From: Pachyseris speciosa
Lineage: Eukaryota; Cnidaria; Anthozoa; Scleractinia; Pachyseridae
Reading direction: 5' to 3'
DNA: 64,000 nucleotides
Assembly: GCA_016490735.1 (NCBI GenBank)
Contig: JAEMWC010000051.1
Coordinates: 752,001 to 816,000 of the forward strand
Part shown: positions 32,760 through 45,075 of the stretch, in pieces
Layout of the letters: every line of letters starts with the position of its first letter
How positions within the stretch are numbered: position 1 is the first letter of the stretch
Program-made: the position numbers and the translations under genes
The notes under the pieces: generated by a model
What the model was told of the DNA's origin: nothing
Databases searched by the model: none
Seen by the model: the letters and a program-made list of their open reading frames with translations, nothing else

Positions 32760-34070
32760 TAGAAGTCATAGGATTTGAAACATTACTGTATCATGTCACC
32801 CCAATAGATAGAGTTTTTCTCGTGCACTAGCTGGGTATCAAATTCCACCAGGCAATATTTTCTATTCACCTACCAGCATTGTCACGGATTCCGTCACTTA
32901 TTTTTCGGAAATATAAAGGTTTTACAGAAGCTACCCATCATCAGCATTATCATCATCATATCATCATCATATGCCTCGGCTTTCATCCCCGAGGAGAATA
33001 TAATATAATGTACTAAAGTAATTCCAATGTCCTTCGTAGACGGTGCTAGAACATTACCTCACCACGAATGATCGACTACCATCCACCTCCAGTTCAGTGA
33101 ATCATTGTTAATTTCAAATAATTTTTAACTCGAAGTTTCTGGGTGAGAGAAACTACCATCGGTGTCTATGTGCAGCCGCGCATAGTCTTGTAAAAGACTC
33201 CCCACACAAAGGAAACAGATTGGCTAATTTGATAGAAAATATGGCAGGTTTTTCGGGCATTGTTTCAAACACTTTTTTCAAACTGAACGAAAAAGGGGCT
33301 TAATCTTAGCTCGGATAAAGCCCAAGGATTAAGCACGGAATTTCAAAGTGGTTAAAAAAAAATCGTGTCCGATTGATAAATTGCTTTGGGCCCGAGTCTG
33401 AAAGCTTTTTCTTCTTGCGTTCAACTTAAGAAATGGTAAGCCAGTTCTCCTTATGGCACTCCTGGAGCAATGAATTGAACAAAATAGGTTTTTTTTCTCT
33501 GTTTTGGATTCAATGGGTGGCAGGCTAAGGCTGCATGTTGAGCTCTTGAACCTTTCGAGAACTTGTTACTACTGGCGAGGATACAGGACCGAAACTTCAC
33601 GCCGTTCATATTAGGGTACAAAAGTGCAGCTATGCATAACCATGGCAAACAAACAGCGACAATACCTCTTGTGAGAGGTTCCACTGAGTCGGCGTGATGA
33701 ATCAATGAAAGCTGAAACTCGGCTACTATAAAAAAGAAAACTTGTCTGACCTTTTCAGTTTATCCGTGGTAACACAAAATATGATATAGAAGCGCTGTGA
33801 GAGTTGGGGAAGGTTGTGAAGGCTGGGTGAAGGCATAGTTTAAAATATGGACTGCACCTTTTTTTCCTTTTTTATTTTCTTATTTGTTTGTTTCCTTTCA
33901 ACAAAAAAAGTACGCTAACTCGATATAAATACGGTTGCTGGTTTATTTGTTTCCCTAGATGCCGAAACATTTCCCCCTGTACATGTGTATTTGTTATCAG
34001 TTTTAATTAGGAAGAGAGGAAACTTTACTAAGTTTGCGGTTGCGCTTCTCTAGTTTCAAGGGTGATATAA
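32760..34070. other. No gene recognised; (ATC)n microsatellite at 32943-32971
   Basis: Upstream of the candidate start codon at 32739, so it may contain its promoter and 5' UTR. I see no clear core promoter motif. Confidence 0.45.
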
Positions 34071-34073
34071 GGG

Positions 34074-34860
34074 GTGACAGGCCGCATTGAAGAGAACACT
34101 TCAAACTTCAAGAAACACTTGCTGGACAGAGGCTACCCTCGCAATCTAATAGACAAAATCCTATCAGGAATACAATTCACAGGAAGAGCTACAGCGCTTA
34201 AACAGAACAACAAAGAAAAGAAAGAAATTTTGCGTTTTGTAACACAATATCAACCATCAATATCCAATTTAAAAGAAGCTTTACTCAAAAAATGGCACCT
34301 CATAAAACAGGGACACCCAACGACACGTTTCGGTAGATATCTGTTCGGTGGAGGGTACGCCTTAGGCTTTCGGCGTCGCTTAAAGAGTGCACTCGGATTT
34401 TCGTGAGTAAAACGTGGCCTAAAAGATTCGTAATGTGGAAATCATAGCCCCTGAGGTTTTCGGAAAGGTCGTTATTGCTGTTTTTAGCAGTCAAAAATGT
34501 CAGCTAGCATTTTCGGAAAGGAAAATTGTTCCTAGAAAGTTAAACTTCATCTAGGATTTTCTCAAAGGAAGATTTTGTTTCCTAACATTTTCGGGCAATT
34601 AAAATTTCAGCTAGGAATCCGAACAGATGAAATTCTTCTTGCTATTGAAAACATCATTTTAAACATACTTCAAACACCATAAGGTACTGAAAAATACCTT
34701 TCTATAGCTTTTGGCTGATTTGGCTCGTTGGGTGCCCCTAATAAAAAAACAACCGCTACTTCGCCAGATATTCAAACAACCACCTATCCTTTCATATAAG
34801 AAAGGGAAATCCTAGCCTTAAAAGATCTGCTCGTTAGAGCCAAAATATAAAAGGTTACAA
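34074..34860 (+). pseudogene. Penelope-like element RT fragment interrupted by a MITE
   Basis: 34080-34308 encodes FKKHLLDRGYPRNLIDKIL, TGRATALKQNNKEKKEIL and SISNLKEALLKKWHLI, typical of the reverse transcriptase C-terminal part of Penelope-like elements. The protein resumes after the MITE at 34740 with KKQPLLRQIFKQPPILSY and KDLLVRAKI, as expected in that family. No stop lies in the first part, but a stop follows AKI, and both element ends are missing. Confidence 0.75.
34309..34739. mobile_element. 431-bp MITE inside the PLE fragment
   Basis: Inverted ends AGGGRCACCCAACGA (34309-34323 and 34725-34739) differ at one position. The interior has repeated TTCGG/CTAGGAT words and no ORF. It splits the PLE protein exactly between two family blocks. 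Confidence 0.85.
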
Positions 34861-35334
34861 AATATGTTTCATGCCGGTAGAGACTGTGTGGCCTGTCACC
34901 CTTGCGTTATCACACTATTCTGCAAAGTTTAAAAAAAATCGGTGCATGGGATTCAGAGCCACTTTAAATTATCGAAAAATTAAGGTGGCCAAAATTAAAG
35001 GTGTTTCTAAGAGGCTGAACGGTTGCTATGGTAACCTAATATGTCAAAACAATGATCAAAGCTTGCTAAGAAATAACTGGGAAAGTTCAAGTTCAAGGAA
35101 ACAAATGAAAAATTATGGGAGTATCGATCCATCAAAGAGTTGTTGTTTAAAAATAAGGAAACCATTTTGAGCCACCTTTTAAAATTACTAAAAAATGAAG
35201 CAATTGCTTCTACTAAAATAACGTTTACTGTGTTTGTTCGTTTTCTGAATAGAGTACGTCTCTTTGCAAGAGCGATGTCACGCGTCATTGGCCTGGTTTC
35301 TAGCCGTAGTCAGCTCGCCGAATACGTAGGAATC

Positions 35335-36371
35335 ATGGCGGGCCGGAGTGGAAGGTACGTAACATGACGTAAGTCTGTTGATGTATTTTCCTGCACTGTA
35401 CATGCTTCGTATGCCAGTGTTTGAACCTAAACGGCAACACAGATATTTTATCCCTTTTTGGCCGTCGTTAGTGATTTCTCAAAAAGTATTTCTCGATTTT
35501 GAGCACTAAATGCAGTGAGCGGCGTGAGGCTCAAACAACATGTTTCTGGCGAGCTGTCAAAGCAATGTAATTAACCAGCTTTCACGATTCTTGGCATGCC
35601 TTTTCCAAATAATCGAATTCGGAAACCTTTCATTGTGGAAATATTTTACTTATTGGAACTTGTATATTAGCACTTGGGCGAGGAAAGCGCATGACTGGAA
35701 AATCAAGTTCGATATTATGTTATAATTTTGTTGTTTTTAGGCGCATAGAATGGAGTCGACAAAATGATGTTGTGTACAGAAATAAAATTTACACCATGAG
35801 AAAGAAGGAGCAAATCTCTTATTTCTTAAACATATTGCATGACGTACCCACTTCTGCCACTTCACCGAGGAGAAAAAGATTATAAACGTTTCATACAACG
35901 CGACGTAGTACGGCTTCGAATTTCCGCGGAACTATACGTACTCGTCCCATTCTTCCGCAGTCAAAACCCGCCGTACTAGACGCTTCCGTAGTCCTTGCTT
36001 TTAAAAAGTCCTTAATAGTGGCATTACGACGGAGGACGCAGTCAAGATCCTTCTAGACCCAGACCTAGATTTGGCCAAAGTAGCTCGTACTGTACCCACG
36101 TCTATATCAAAAAATTTATTATTTGTGGCCGATGTTGAAGCAGCGCATGTGAAAAGTGTAAATAATATGTTGGCCTATGACATGGGAGTCTGGCGTGGGA
36201 ACGGCACTAGGACGTTCTACTTTAATGAAGCAACAAAACCCAAACCACTCGCCAAAACCACGAGAAGAGATGTTTTGTCTTGTTGATGTATTCCGATGCA
36301 CGCGTTCGTATTACCGCAACGAAAGCGACCCCGACCTACTGCGAATAATCATGCATTTAAAAAGTTTGTAA
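35335..36371 (+). pseudogene. N-terminal part of a MULE-like element, with intron and frameshifts
   Basis: Exon 35335-35354 (ATGGCGGGCC..., donor GTACGT) joins in frame to 35741-35885 (acceptor TTTTTAG). Together they encode MAGRSGR, IEWSRQNDVVYRNKIYTMR and HDVPTSATSPRRKR before a stop. The same protein resumes at 36014-36286 ([43 protein letters not shown]) and in another frame to 36371 (RSYYRNESDPDLLRII). The D.GVW..(T/N)G block matches the second element at 58.2 kb. No catalytic region is left. Family naming rests on recalled cnidarian MULE/SWIM proteins and the internal match. Confidence 0.6.
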
Positions 36372-36763
36372 TTTTACATTGTTTCCGAGAATAACAATAA
36401 ACTGAGGGAATCTCTTTTCATCTCAGTGATGCCAGTGGAAATGTGGTGAATACGAAATATATCAAAAGGCACCAAATTAGACTCTTGAGCCATTATAGTT
36501 GCTTTTCCTTGATATGACTGTTGTGTTTTTGGAATTCGTTGTTGTTTGTAGCTCTTTTCGCGTGGATTTTCGTTTCTTTTCTTGTTTGCTTCTTCGTTGA
36601 TAATAATATTAACAATAACAATAACAATATTAATAACAACTCTTTTTCATTGTTTCAGGTGGAGACACAAAGCAACACAGGTTCGCCTTGGTGCAGTATG
36701 TATTCAGCGGTGTAGAGCGGGAAGTGAAGTTAAAGCCTCATGGTAACAGAAAAAGTGGGTGGA

Positions 36764-36840
36764 GTCCAGAGCCCAGAGTCCAGAGTCTAGTCCAGAGTCC
36801 AGTCCAGAGTCCAGTCCAGAGTCCAGTCCAGAGTCGAGTC
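36764..36840. repeat. CCAGAGTCCAGT minisatellite
   Basis: About seven head-to-tail copies of an 11-12 bp CCAGAGTCCAGT-type unit. The open frame across it (VQSPVQSP) is repeat-driven and not a gene. Confidence 0.9.
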
Positions 36841-36889
36841 GATCTTTTACACTTTAGGGGAGGCCCTTACTTTTATCTCATCTAAACTC

Positions 36890-37700
36890 CTTATTCCTGA
36901 AATGTCTTTTCACAGCTGTTATCAATTAATATTATTATATAGTTAAAGGTGTTTCCGATATTACGTTTGTTTTTCCTTATTCTTCTGTATCCATTTGTTA
37001 TCAAGAATTTTCGCAATTATCCTTTGTCGTTAAAAGTGCTAACAGAAGCATGATATTAACAACCGGCGCAGTATACCAGCGGTATCAAGTGAAAAGGCTG
37101 TAAAAGCCCTTTCTTGTCAGTTAAGCTTTGTAACTTCACTTCCTTTTACGTAAATTGTTGACATTTGAAGGCACACTAAGAACTTGAGTGTTTGCAGAAG
37201 TTCCATTCACGCATGCACATAGGGAAAATTTAAGTACAGCTGTTTATTTTTTAAGTCAAAACCAGTAGTTTGATAAAAGCAAATTACCGCTAATAGATGG
37301 GAGCAGGCTATTCATTGGATCGTTGAAGACGGAGACCTGCACCAGTGTCAGTTATATGAGCAACTAGTGTCATATGTTCAAGCTTGTTTCAGATGGCGTG
37401 AGTTACATGGATCGTCACGTGACTTAGAACTTCCTGTGTTGCTGAAACAATTGTTTATCAAAGCGATGCAGTGAAGCGTGGAATCGTTTGAAAAATGTAT
37501 TAGCTAAACGTTCCTTTTCGCTGTGCTGCCCATTATTATCCACAGAGAAACTCCGAACCTATACGATTTTCATATAGGCCAATTCCCTACCAGTGTAAAT
37601 TTTCCGTTTCTGATCTGCCAAAAAAAGTTAGGTTTGATCCTTGACCTGTGAGTTTCGTCTTAAACGGTTTATCATCACTTCCCTTTAGAAAAATTGTTTT
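36890..37700. other. No gene recognised
   Basis: AT-rich with no long frame or repeat that I can define. Confidence 0.45.
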
Positions 37701-37935
37701 AACTAATAATCAATCAATATTTCAGTCGTTTTGGAAACTTTCGGTCGAAATGTATCAATAAATTCGCTGTGCCCACGGGGACAGAAATTTTCCTGATGTC
37801 CCCGACCCTTGCAGGAAACATTTGTGGCCTCAAACAGCTGTATAATATGTTTTGCATAGTAATTAGCTCTGCGTAAATTTCCAGTCGCCAAAATAGCATT
37901 CCCATGCATATAAAGTTTGTAAAACTACTGTGTAC

Positions 37936-38213
37936 CTTCTGCTGGTTTCCAAGGCAAACCTTGCGCTATTAGAAATTCAGTCAGCATGAGCAGCTTGCTA
38001 TCCATCTCCTCTGCATTAAAGTTGTTTAGCGTTTTTACATCAGATTTATCCATGTGAGGGCTTCGCTCAGAGAGAAATATTTGGTCAGGAAACGTTACAC
38101 TCAAGTCTATAAAGAAAGATTTGAAGTGATTCCAAATGTTGCCCAAACTGTCGACATCAGCTTCTTCGTTATCTCCGGGTTCTTGTTTTTGACGTAATCT
38201 TCTGTGCTTTTTT
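37936..38213 (-). CDS. Unidentified internal-type exon, about 92 residues
   Basis: An open frame runs from an AG acceptor (near 38214) to a GTACAC donor at 37935. It reads basic at the start (RKKHRRLRQKQ), then DSLGNIWNHFKSFFIDLSVTF, and ends FLIAQGLPWKPAEG. Residue composition looks protein-like (amphipathic, Trp-containing). I do not recognise it and could not join it to another exon; the next possible exon (37.9 kb) is only about 30 bp away, too close for an intron. Confidence 0.4.
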
Positions 38214-38229
38214 CTTCCGCAATGTTAAA

Positions 38230-39300
38230 TAACTATTCATTTATATTAACTTTGAAATATCTTTTGCAACCATAAGAGACAACTATCAAACCAAATGGAA
38301 ACCCCAAGTGGCAGCGGAGATCCAACCAGAGGAAGAAAAATTTGATTGATACCTGTCAACGAGGAATCAAACGTTATGATTGGTTTGTTTGTCTGTCAGA
38401 AACATAATAGATTACTCCAAAATTATCCAATTCCGCCAAAAACAATGCTGCCAGGCGTAGTTTTTGACAAAATGTAAAAATGAACTCTTCTCACCATGGA
38501 AACGTTTTGGGGTTTTCCCTCTTAAATGTTCCGTTCAAAACGACCGGGGGCTCGCAAATAATTTTATGCTGGCGCACACTCAAAAGGCTACACGGCTGCT
38601 CAATGTCACAGAAGGTCGCCCATAAATACTTTTACAATTTATTGAGAAATAATTTCAAATCTACTCACTGGACACACTCGCAACTTTCTGCGCTCAAATT
38701 GATCGAAATTACAAAACAGCGGAGTGAGAACAACAAATCGTTCTGATTTTACCTGCTTTTTAAAATTCTTGTACAAGAAACTTTGTCATTCTTCACGGTC
38801 AGTGCACACTAATGAATATCGCGAAAATGTTTGGAAACCAATGACTGAAATTCCATTATAGTGTTAGCCAAATTCACGTACTACAAAAACAGAACGAAAG
38901 AGTCAGTAAAGTTAACTTGATATCCTGGAAATAAGTACATGTATATCACAAAAAGTAAACATGAGTAAAACTGTTTGATGCTATTTTAATAACGACTTCC
39001 CGTTTCAACTAAGTAATTAATGCTTTAGTGCTGTAAAGGGGTGAAAGGTCAATACGCATCTTTGTTGTAACGCGGGCGATTTTTCTGTGGTGCGCTTGTT
39101 TTCATGATGTCCTTCATCCCATTTAAAGTCACTGACTGAAAACAAATGACGTAAATATTATGACATAGATAATAACTTCAATAAAAACTCAATAACAGGC
39201 AAAACCATTACAACAAAGTGCTGAATTCTAGGTAGCCTAGGATTGAAAGTCGGGAGAAATCTATCAAACGCCCGGGGAGTTACTAAAAAAATTTACTACG
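38230..39300. other. No gene recognised
   Basis: Short frames only. The 88-codon plus-strand frame at 38480 has no splice or family support. Confidence 0.45.
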
Positions 39301-39548
39301 GTGAGGCTCCCCCCCGAGGTACGACCCCTTACACTTTTGTAAACCATTTTTGACAGAAAAGGTACCTCTTTCGTATACCTTCCATTAACAAATGGTACCC
39401 TTTATGTATCAGTCAATTTCAAAAGCGCCCATCCCCCCCCGGGCATACCCTGGGTATTTGAACCGAAATTTGTCCCGCACGGTGGGGCATTTGACTTTCG
39501 GCTAAACATTGGTCGGCGGTCGGCAGCTAAAGGGTTTCGCGAAGGTTT

Positions 39549-39919
39549 AGGGAGCTTTAGCAACGACGACGGCAACGGCAACGAGAACGCCACAAAACAA
39601 TAGCCTTAACGAGCAAAAACAATGGCTCTGCACGTGCGTTTTACATTTTGGTACATTTCTTTCCCGTCCTCTGCAAAACAACAACGTGAAATGACCAAAT
39701 TTTAGGTTTCTCGAGAACGGGAGCGTGTGACTGTAAAGTTTTCTTTCTTTTTCCTTACTTTAACGGCGTTCATAACAATTTAGTCCCTGAATAGTTCGCC
39801 AGTATTTTGCAAGTTAAACAAATTGGAATAATCGCGAAAGCGTTACAAAAACGAGAAGTTCTATTTTGAAGTGAAGTTCTCGTTGCCGTCGCCGTCGTCG
39901 TTAATTGCTAAAGCTCCCT
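39549..39919. mobile_element. 371-bp MITE with AGGGAGCTTTAGCAAC ends
   Basis: About 40-bp inverted ends made of AACGACGACGGC(A/G)ACGG words; the right arm has a short TTAA-type insertion. Interior AT-rich without ORF. Confidence 0.88.
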
Positions 39920-40267
39920 ATTCATTCATTCACCACGGGAGCCGCCTCGCTCCCTTCACTTCAAGATTCCGCGTAGATTTTGCGTTGTTTACTAAATATA
40001 CAGTTGATATGCCTTTATTCAAAGTTTGGAGTGCCGACAAAAGAGATCGGAAAAGAGTTTTGGCGCACAATTTTTCGGATTTGGTTTGAAAAAGGTAAGC
40101 GATTTTAGCATAAAATATTCATTATGAGCGGAGAGCGTGCCGACGAGTGATTTGCTATAGATTTACAGTTGATTTGCCCTTTTTGAGGCCCTGACAGTGG
40201 GGCATTTGACCGTTAAAAATGGAAACAAAGCGGGGCATTTGATCAAAATTTTTCAAAAAAGTCAAAT

Positions 40268-41917
40268 GCTCGGGTGTTCGCCCGGCGTCGACAAAACCCG
40301 GATCGGATCGGATCGGATCGGATCGGATCGGATCCGATCGGATCACGGATCGGATCGGATCACGGATGGGAAAAGAGTAATAAACACATTGGAGAAATGC
40401 TGACATATTGTGACATATTGCGTGACATATTGGAGCGAGTGATTTCCCGCCATGGAAAGTGATTTCCCGACATGTAGTCTCCTTCACGGCTGTCGCCATG
40501 GACGAAAGCAAGCGGAAGGGACGCATCATTTTATCATTCAGTTATAATTTCTTTTTTTAATATCATCTCACGTGTTTATTTACCTTTTCTATATTTGATA
40601 TTATTTTAGCAAGGGCAAGAGAAGAGACGAAAAACGAGGTGGGGAGTAACGTTTTTTAGATGTGACGATTAAAGTGTTGTGTACGCTAGCGATTTATTTA
40701 GTTAAATCCATGTTGGCTTCTTCCATGAACTCGCTCAGCTCCTCTTAACCTAAATCGCAATTGTTACACGCCAAACGACTTAAGTTCCACGAGTATATGG
40801 AACTCAGTGATGAACAGTTAGAGATCGCACAATAATTTTGGCAGTCTAGTTGTGAAATCATCACGTATTTTTCGTATTGTAATATTATAATAATCTTTAC
40901 AAACCCCTTGGCTCTTTTAATAATTATATACTATAACCACTGTGACCAATTATTATTTTTTTCAGTGGTGCGAATTCGCCAGCGGAGCTTTTAGGAAACC
41001 CCGGAGGGCTAGGCATTTTCTTAAAATGAGTTTTCTCAGTGTGTAGAATAGAATTCGATTTATGGTCTTAAGTTTTCGAAAAAAAATGTCTTAAAGTCTA
41101 AAATCTCGTCGACCGTCATTGAAACATCTCAGACAAAAGCCTCCAGACTGTAATGGCAACGCACGTACTCGACCTGTCTGACGCCGTTCTGGTCGGCGAT
41201 CATGCGAATTCACGCCGCTGAAAAAAATACTTGTCGCTTTCCAGATAAAATAATTTATCAACGAGCATATTTTTGGTCACAGTGGTTATAGTATATAATT
41301 ATTAAAAGAGCCAAGGGGTTTGTAAAGATTATTATATTACAATACGAAAAATACGTGATGATTTCACAACTAGACGGCCAAAATTATTGTGCGATCTCTA
41401 ACTGTTCATCACTGAGTTCCATATACTCGAGGAATTTAAGTCGTTTGGCGTGTAACAATTGCGATTTAGGTTAAGAGGAGCTGAGCGAGTTCATGGAAGA
41501 AGCCAACATGGATTTAACTAAATAAATCGCTAGCGTACACAACACTTTAATCGTCACATCTAAAAAACGTTACTCTCCACCTCGTTTTTCGTCTCTTCTC
41601 TTGCCCATGCTAAAATAATATAGAAAAGGTAAATAAACACGTGAGATGATATTAAAAAAAGAAATTATAACTGAATGATAAAATGATGCGTCCCTTCCGC
41701 TTGCTTTCGTCCATGGCGACAGCCGTGAAGGAGACTACATGTCGGGAAATCACTTTCCATGGCGGGAAATCACTCGCTTCAATATGTCACGCAATATGTC
41801 ACAATATGTCAGCATTTCTCCAATGTGTTTATTACTCTTTTCCCATCCGTGATCCGATCCGATCCGTGATCCGATCCGATCCGATCCAGGTTTTGTCGAC
41901 GCCGGGTGTTCGCCGGG
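40268..41917. mobile_element. 1.65-kb foldback element with about 650-bp arms
   Basis: The left arm (about 40268-40952) and right arm (about 41272-41917) are inverted copies at well over 90% by eye, and parts of the spacer (CAGTGGTGCGAATTCGCC and its counterpart near 41210) also pair. The outer tips carry GGATC repeats and GTCGAC. The similar 101-124 codon frames on opposite strands are copies of one arm sequence. Flanking GGGCATTTGAC and a C-rich GCCCATCCCC/GGGGATGGGC pair (39427 and 41919-41932) suggest it may sit inside a larger element. Confidence 0.92.
40303..40367. repeat. (GGATC)n pentamer array, left tip of foldback
   Basis: About a dozen GGATC units with two CAC interruptions. The right tip (41851-41888) has the inverted array but is shorter. 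Confidence 0.92.
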
Positions 41918-42427
41918 GGGGGGGGGATGGGCACAAAATCTCTCTGTTCATCTCACAAAGCTATTTTGCGGGATCATGTATTTTGTGAATTTTTTTGGTG
42001 ATTTTGGGTATATTAGGGAAGAGATAATTTTTCTCAAAGGATTAGTTGGCGTGTGCACGCGTCAGCTAAGTCGCGCGCGCAGCACACCAGAAGTCAAATG
42101 CTCCGTAAAATCGCGCGAACCGGAAATAAAATCTGTGGAAAACATTTGTTTTTAGCTCGAAATTTTGCGAGGCGACCTATCCTGATTTTTTTGCATGCAA
42201 GCACCATTTATGATGGCACTTCAAATATAAAAGTCTCGGGGAAAATTATCTAGTACAATTTTCTGTCAGCCATAACGCGAGTTTTTTTTTTCAAATAAAT
42301 AAAATTATACTGGATAACTTTCTTTCATACTGTCTGAAAGGTTAAAGAATTAGGGAGGTTTCCAACAAAGAAATAAAAACGGTAGGCCACTAAATTAGTT
42401 TTTCAGATAATTTACAAAAACTGAAAT

Positions 42428-42829
42428 CTAGAGGACCTTTTCGTGGACCTGGCGCGTTACCATGGCAACTGACATGACGTCATAAGTACCCTTAAAGTAT
42501 AGCCCAACAATAGAGTTGCAAAGAGACATATAGTTTGCCCACACCATTAAATGTCCTTCTTTGTAATCTTTCATCATTTCACAGCAACTACAGCAACGAA
42601 AACCCTTTCGAGCCTCCTTAAATTGAGGGAAATAGTAAATTTGGAAGATCTGATAAAGATTTAAAATTGGAATTTGAAGTGGAAAATTAGTAGATGGACA
42701 CCAAAACAGTTCCCCAGCACGCTGCAGTGCCCTTGTGGGGAGGCAACTAACTGGAAGTGTTTCAAAATATATTTTTACACCATTACAATCCCTCAGCCTC
42801 AAACTCCCACAAATTTCACACAAATTCAC
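42428..42829 (-). CDS. Unidentified 133-codon ORF (doubtful)
   Basis: A single open frame starting MNLCEICGSLRLRDC, Cys-rich in places (RCCSCCEMMKD). It is longer than chance ORFs nearby. I see no family match, splice sites or conserved domain; a decayed repeat is as likely as a gene. Confidence 0.2.
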   Translation of the reverse strand: MNLCEICGSLRLRDCNGVKIYFETLPVSCLPTRALQRAGELFWCPSTNFPLQIPILNLYQIFQIYYFPQFKEARKGFRCCSCCEMMKDYKEGHLMVWANYMSLCNSIVGLYFKGTYDVMSVAMVTRQVHEKVL

Positions 42830-42979
42830 GTTTACCCACCTTAAGTTTCAGCCCAAGTTTACTAACCGTGGTTAAATTACGTCTGCGCCGCAGGCTAGGT
42901 TTCTTCTACCCTCAATTTATGTTAGGATCAATAATGTGTTCTAAAATAACTATGCTAAAATTCTACAAGAACTGAACCC

Positions 42980-43810
42980 TGCAGCGTCCTACCGTCAGCT
43001 TGCCGCCAGTTGTAGACAATTTTCTTAATGATAGAGCCTGAAAAAACAAACAAACAAAACAATATCCTACTTCATTTGTCTCACTTTTTCCTTATAAACA
43101 GCCTTTAGTCAGAGAAAACACCTGATCTTGTTTTATTTGAACCAGAATAACTGTAACTTTCAATCTTCCCCAGGCACTTTCATCGCTCCCTCTTGTGAGT
43201 GGAAATGTAAGACCCCGTACCCTGGGAACGAGGAGACAGCGAGAGTAATCCTGTACCTCTTCCAGGCTTCTGTTTTCATTGGTCCCTATGACCTGTAGCT
43301 TCTTTTGTTATCAGGTCTGGGGGTATTGTTTGTGTTGTTTTATCTATTGTTACATTCTCCAATCACAGACCGCGCCGCGTCTGCGTGCATGGCAATATAT
43401 ACCCAGCTTGCTGCCCTCCCAGGATGTCCAAATCCATAGTGTTTTAATTTGGATTCCCTCGCCAATAAATATCAAGATTTCGAGGCAAATGCGGAAAGCA
43501 TTCTAGCGATGGATTCCGCAAAAGAGCGAAACTTTTGCCAGGTTTAATTACCCTCAAAGTTTTGCTAAACAAGAAAAATTGATCTTGCAAGAGAATTCGG
43601 CATAACGTTCGAGTATAATTAACTCGCTGTTAGGCTCATTGTTAACGTGGACAAGAAATAGAAACGGTTTTGTTCCCCAGGGTCTTGCAAGCTGGTTACG
43701 TAAATCCAATGTAACATTGGCTAGAAACTTGCATCTATATACTAATGAAATGCCTAGATGGCTAACCGGTAATGGGAGTAATTAAACTCAGTAAAACACA
43801 TTATTATGGT
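42980..43810. other. No gene recognised
   Basis: Mixed sequence with a GACCCCGTACCCTGGGAACG word that looks repeat-derived. No supported exon. Confidence 0.4.
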
Positions 43811-43817
43811 TATAGTT

Positions 43818-44072
43818 AACAATTATTCACCGAGAAGCGGCGAGGTAAATATCCACCACTTTCACCGACACTGAGGTGAATAATTGTTTTAGTATATACT
43901 ACATAAGTTGAATAATTAGTGGACCAAAATATTACTTTATGTGTGACAATATACCGAAAAGCGGTAGGAAATTGCTCGGCTGCTCGGAGGTGAATAGTAC
44001 TTGCTAATCACCTCCGAATTAACCAATCAGAGCGCGCGAAAAGCACTATTCACTTGAGTGGTATATACTAAA
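43818..44072. mobile_element. MITE with AACAATTATTCACC hairpin
   Basis: A 14-bp inverted pair at 43818-43831 and 43875-43888, followed by a second, weaker pair (GTGAATAGTACTTGC and GCACTATTCAC) to 44072. ACCAATCAGAGCGCGCG near the right end is a typical non-coding repeat word. Confidence 0.7.
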
Positions 44073-44218
44073 ATGAAATATTCTGTATTCTGCTACCAGT
44101 GCGGTGCCTCATTTACGGGAATAATTGTTTCACTAGAGATTTTGGGATAAAATTAGCCCAAAGGTTCCCTTACGATGGCCTATGCGACCCTACTTATGAC
44201 TATATAAGTTAAAACAGT

Positions 44219-44369
44219 ATTTATTATATGACTGGCTCGTTCAGCGGTCAAGATGAATCAATTCTCCTGATGTGATTGGCTACCCCCGAGGTCAAGATGG
44301 AGCTATGATAGCCCGTTCGTCCCGCGTTTTACTGTCTTTTAATAGCGTCCTTTGAGTCATATAATAAAT
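44219..44369. mobile_element. 151-bp MITE with ATTTATTATATGACT ends
   Basis: Perfect 15-bp inverted ends. The interior has two GGTCAAGATG copies. It directly precedes the foldback at 44393. Confidence 0.85.
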
Positions 44370-44392
44370 CCTTTATTGACCAAGCTTGTTCG

Positions 44393-44433
44393 GTCAGGAT
44401 GGCGGGATATTGGTCTCGTTCTTTTTTTGCGTG

Positions 44434-44466
<33 letters not shown>

Positions 44467-44507
44467 CGCGCAAAAAAAGAACTTGGCCAATATCCCGCCA
44501 TCTTGAC
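44393..44507. mobile_element. Foldback MITE around GATGGCGGGATATTGG
   Basis: Arms of about 55 bp (GGTCAGGATGGCGGGA on the left, TCCCGCCATCTTGACC on the right) with an inner TTTATGGACC/GGTCCATAAA pair. The stem would include an A/T homopolymer segment. Confidence 0.9.
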
Positions 44508-45075
44508 CTCACGCTTGGGCAATAACCACGAGATCAATATGGTGACGTCATCGTCCAAAATTTGTATCTTGAAATTTGTCCTTGGAGAAGCGCAAGCTGT
44601 CAGCAGCAGGCTTAGAAGCCTTCCGAGGGAAGCAAGCTGACCATGAGCCCATTATGGGCTCCTGACATATAAACAGAAGGAGATTTGATGCTGCGCCAGA
44701 AAACAGGGAAATACTTGGGATTACAAAAGTTACACTTCCTTGAAAAAAGAACTTTCTCAAATAACGTGTTTGTTCCTAATTTAGAATAACTTCCTTAGCC
44801 ATTGTCCAAGTGATTTTTAGTGGTTGGCACGCCTTAAACCGCAACCATGCACACTCGCCTAAAGGCTCGTGTGTATACCTAGAAAATACAAGTGACGAGT
44901 GGGATATTCCAAGGTATACCACGAGAAAGGATTGCATAACTCCTAGTATGTATTCTTGGCTTGCACGTGACGTCAGAGACATTTCCATATTTGGGTATCC
45001 GCCATGCTGGGGTTCCACTGCGGGTAAAATTTACATGCGTTTATATCAATATTATGCCATCGCAATGTACTTACA

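Noticed and set aside
37714..37909. Overlapping minus-strand frames (MFPARVGDIRKISVPV...)
   Set aside because: Protein-like in one frame, but only about 30 bp from the exon at 37936 and no clean splice pair.
40155..41988. Similar 101-124 codon ORFs (MMRPFRLLSSMATAVKE...) on opposite strands
   Set aside because: They are the same foldback arm read twice; the C-terminal RSDPIRSDP part is the GGATC repeat.
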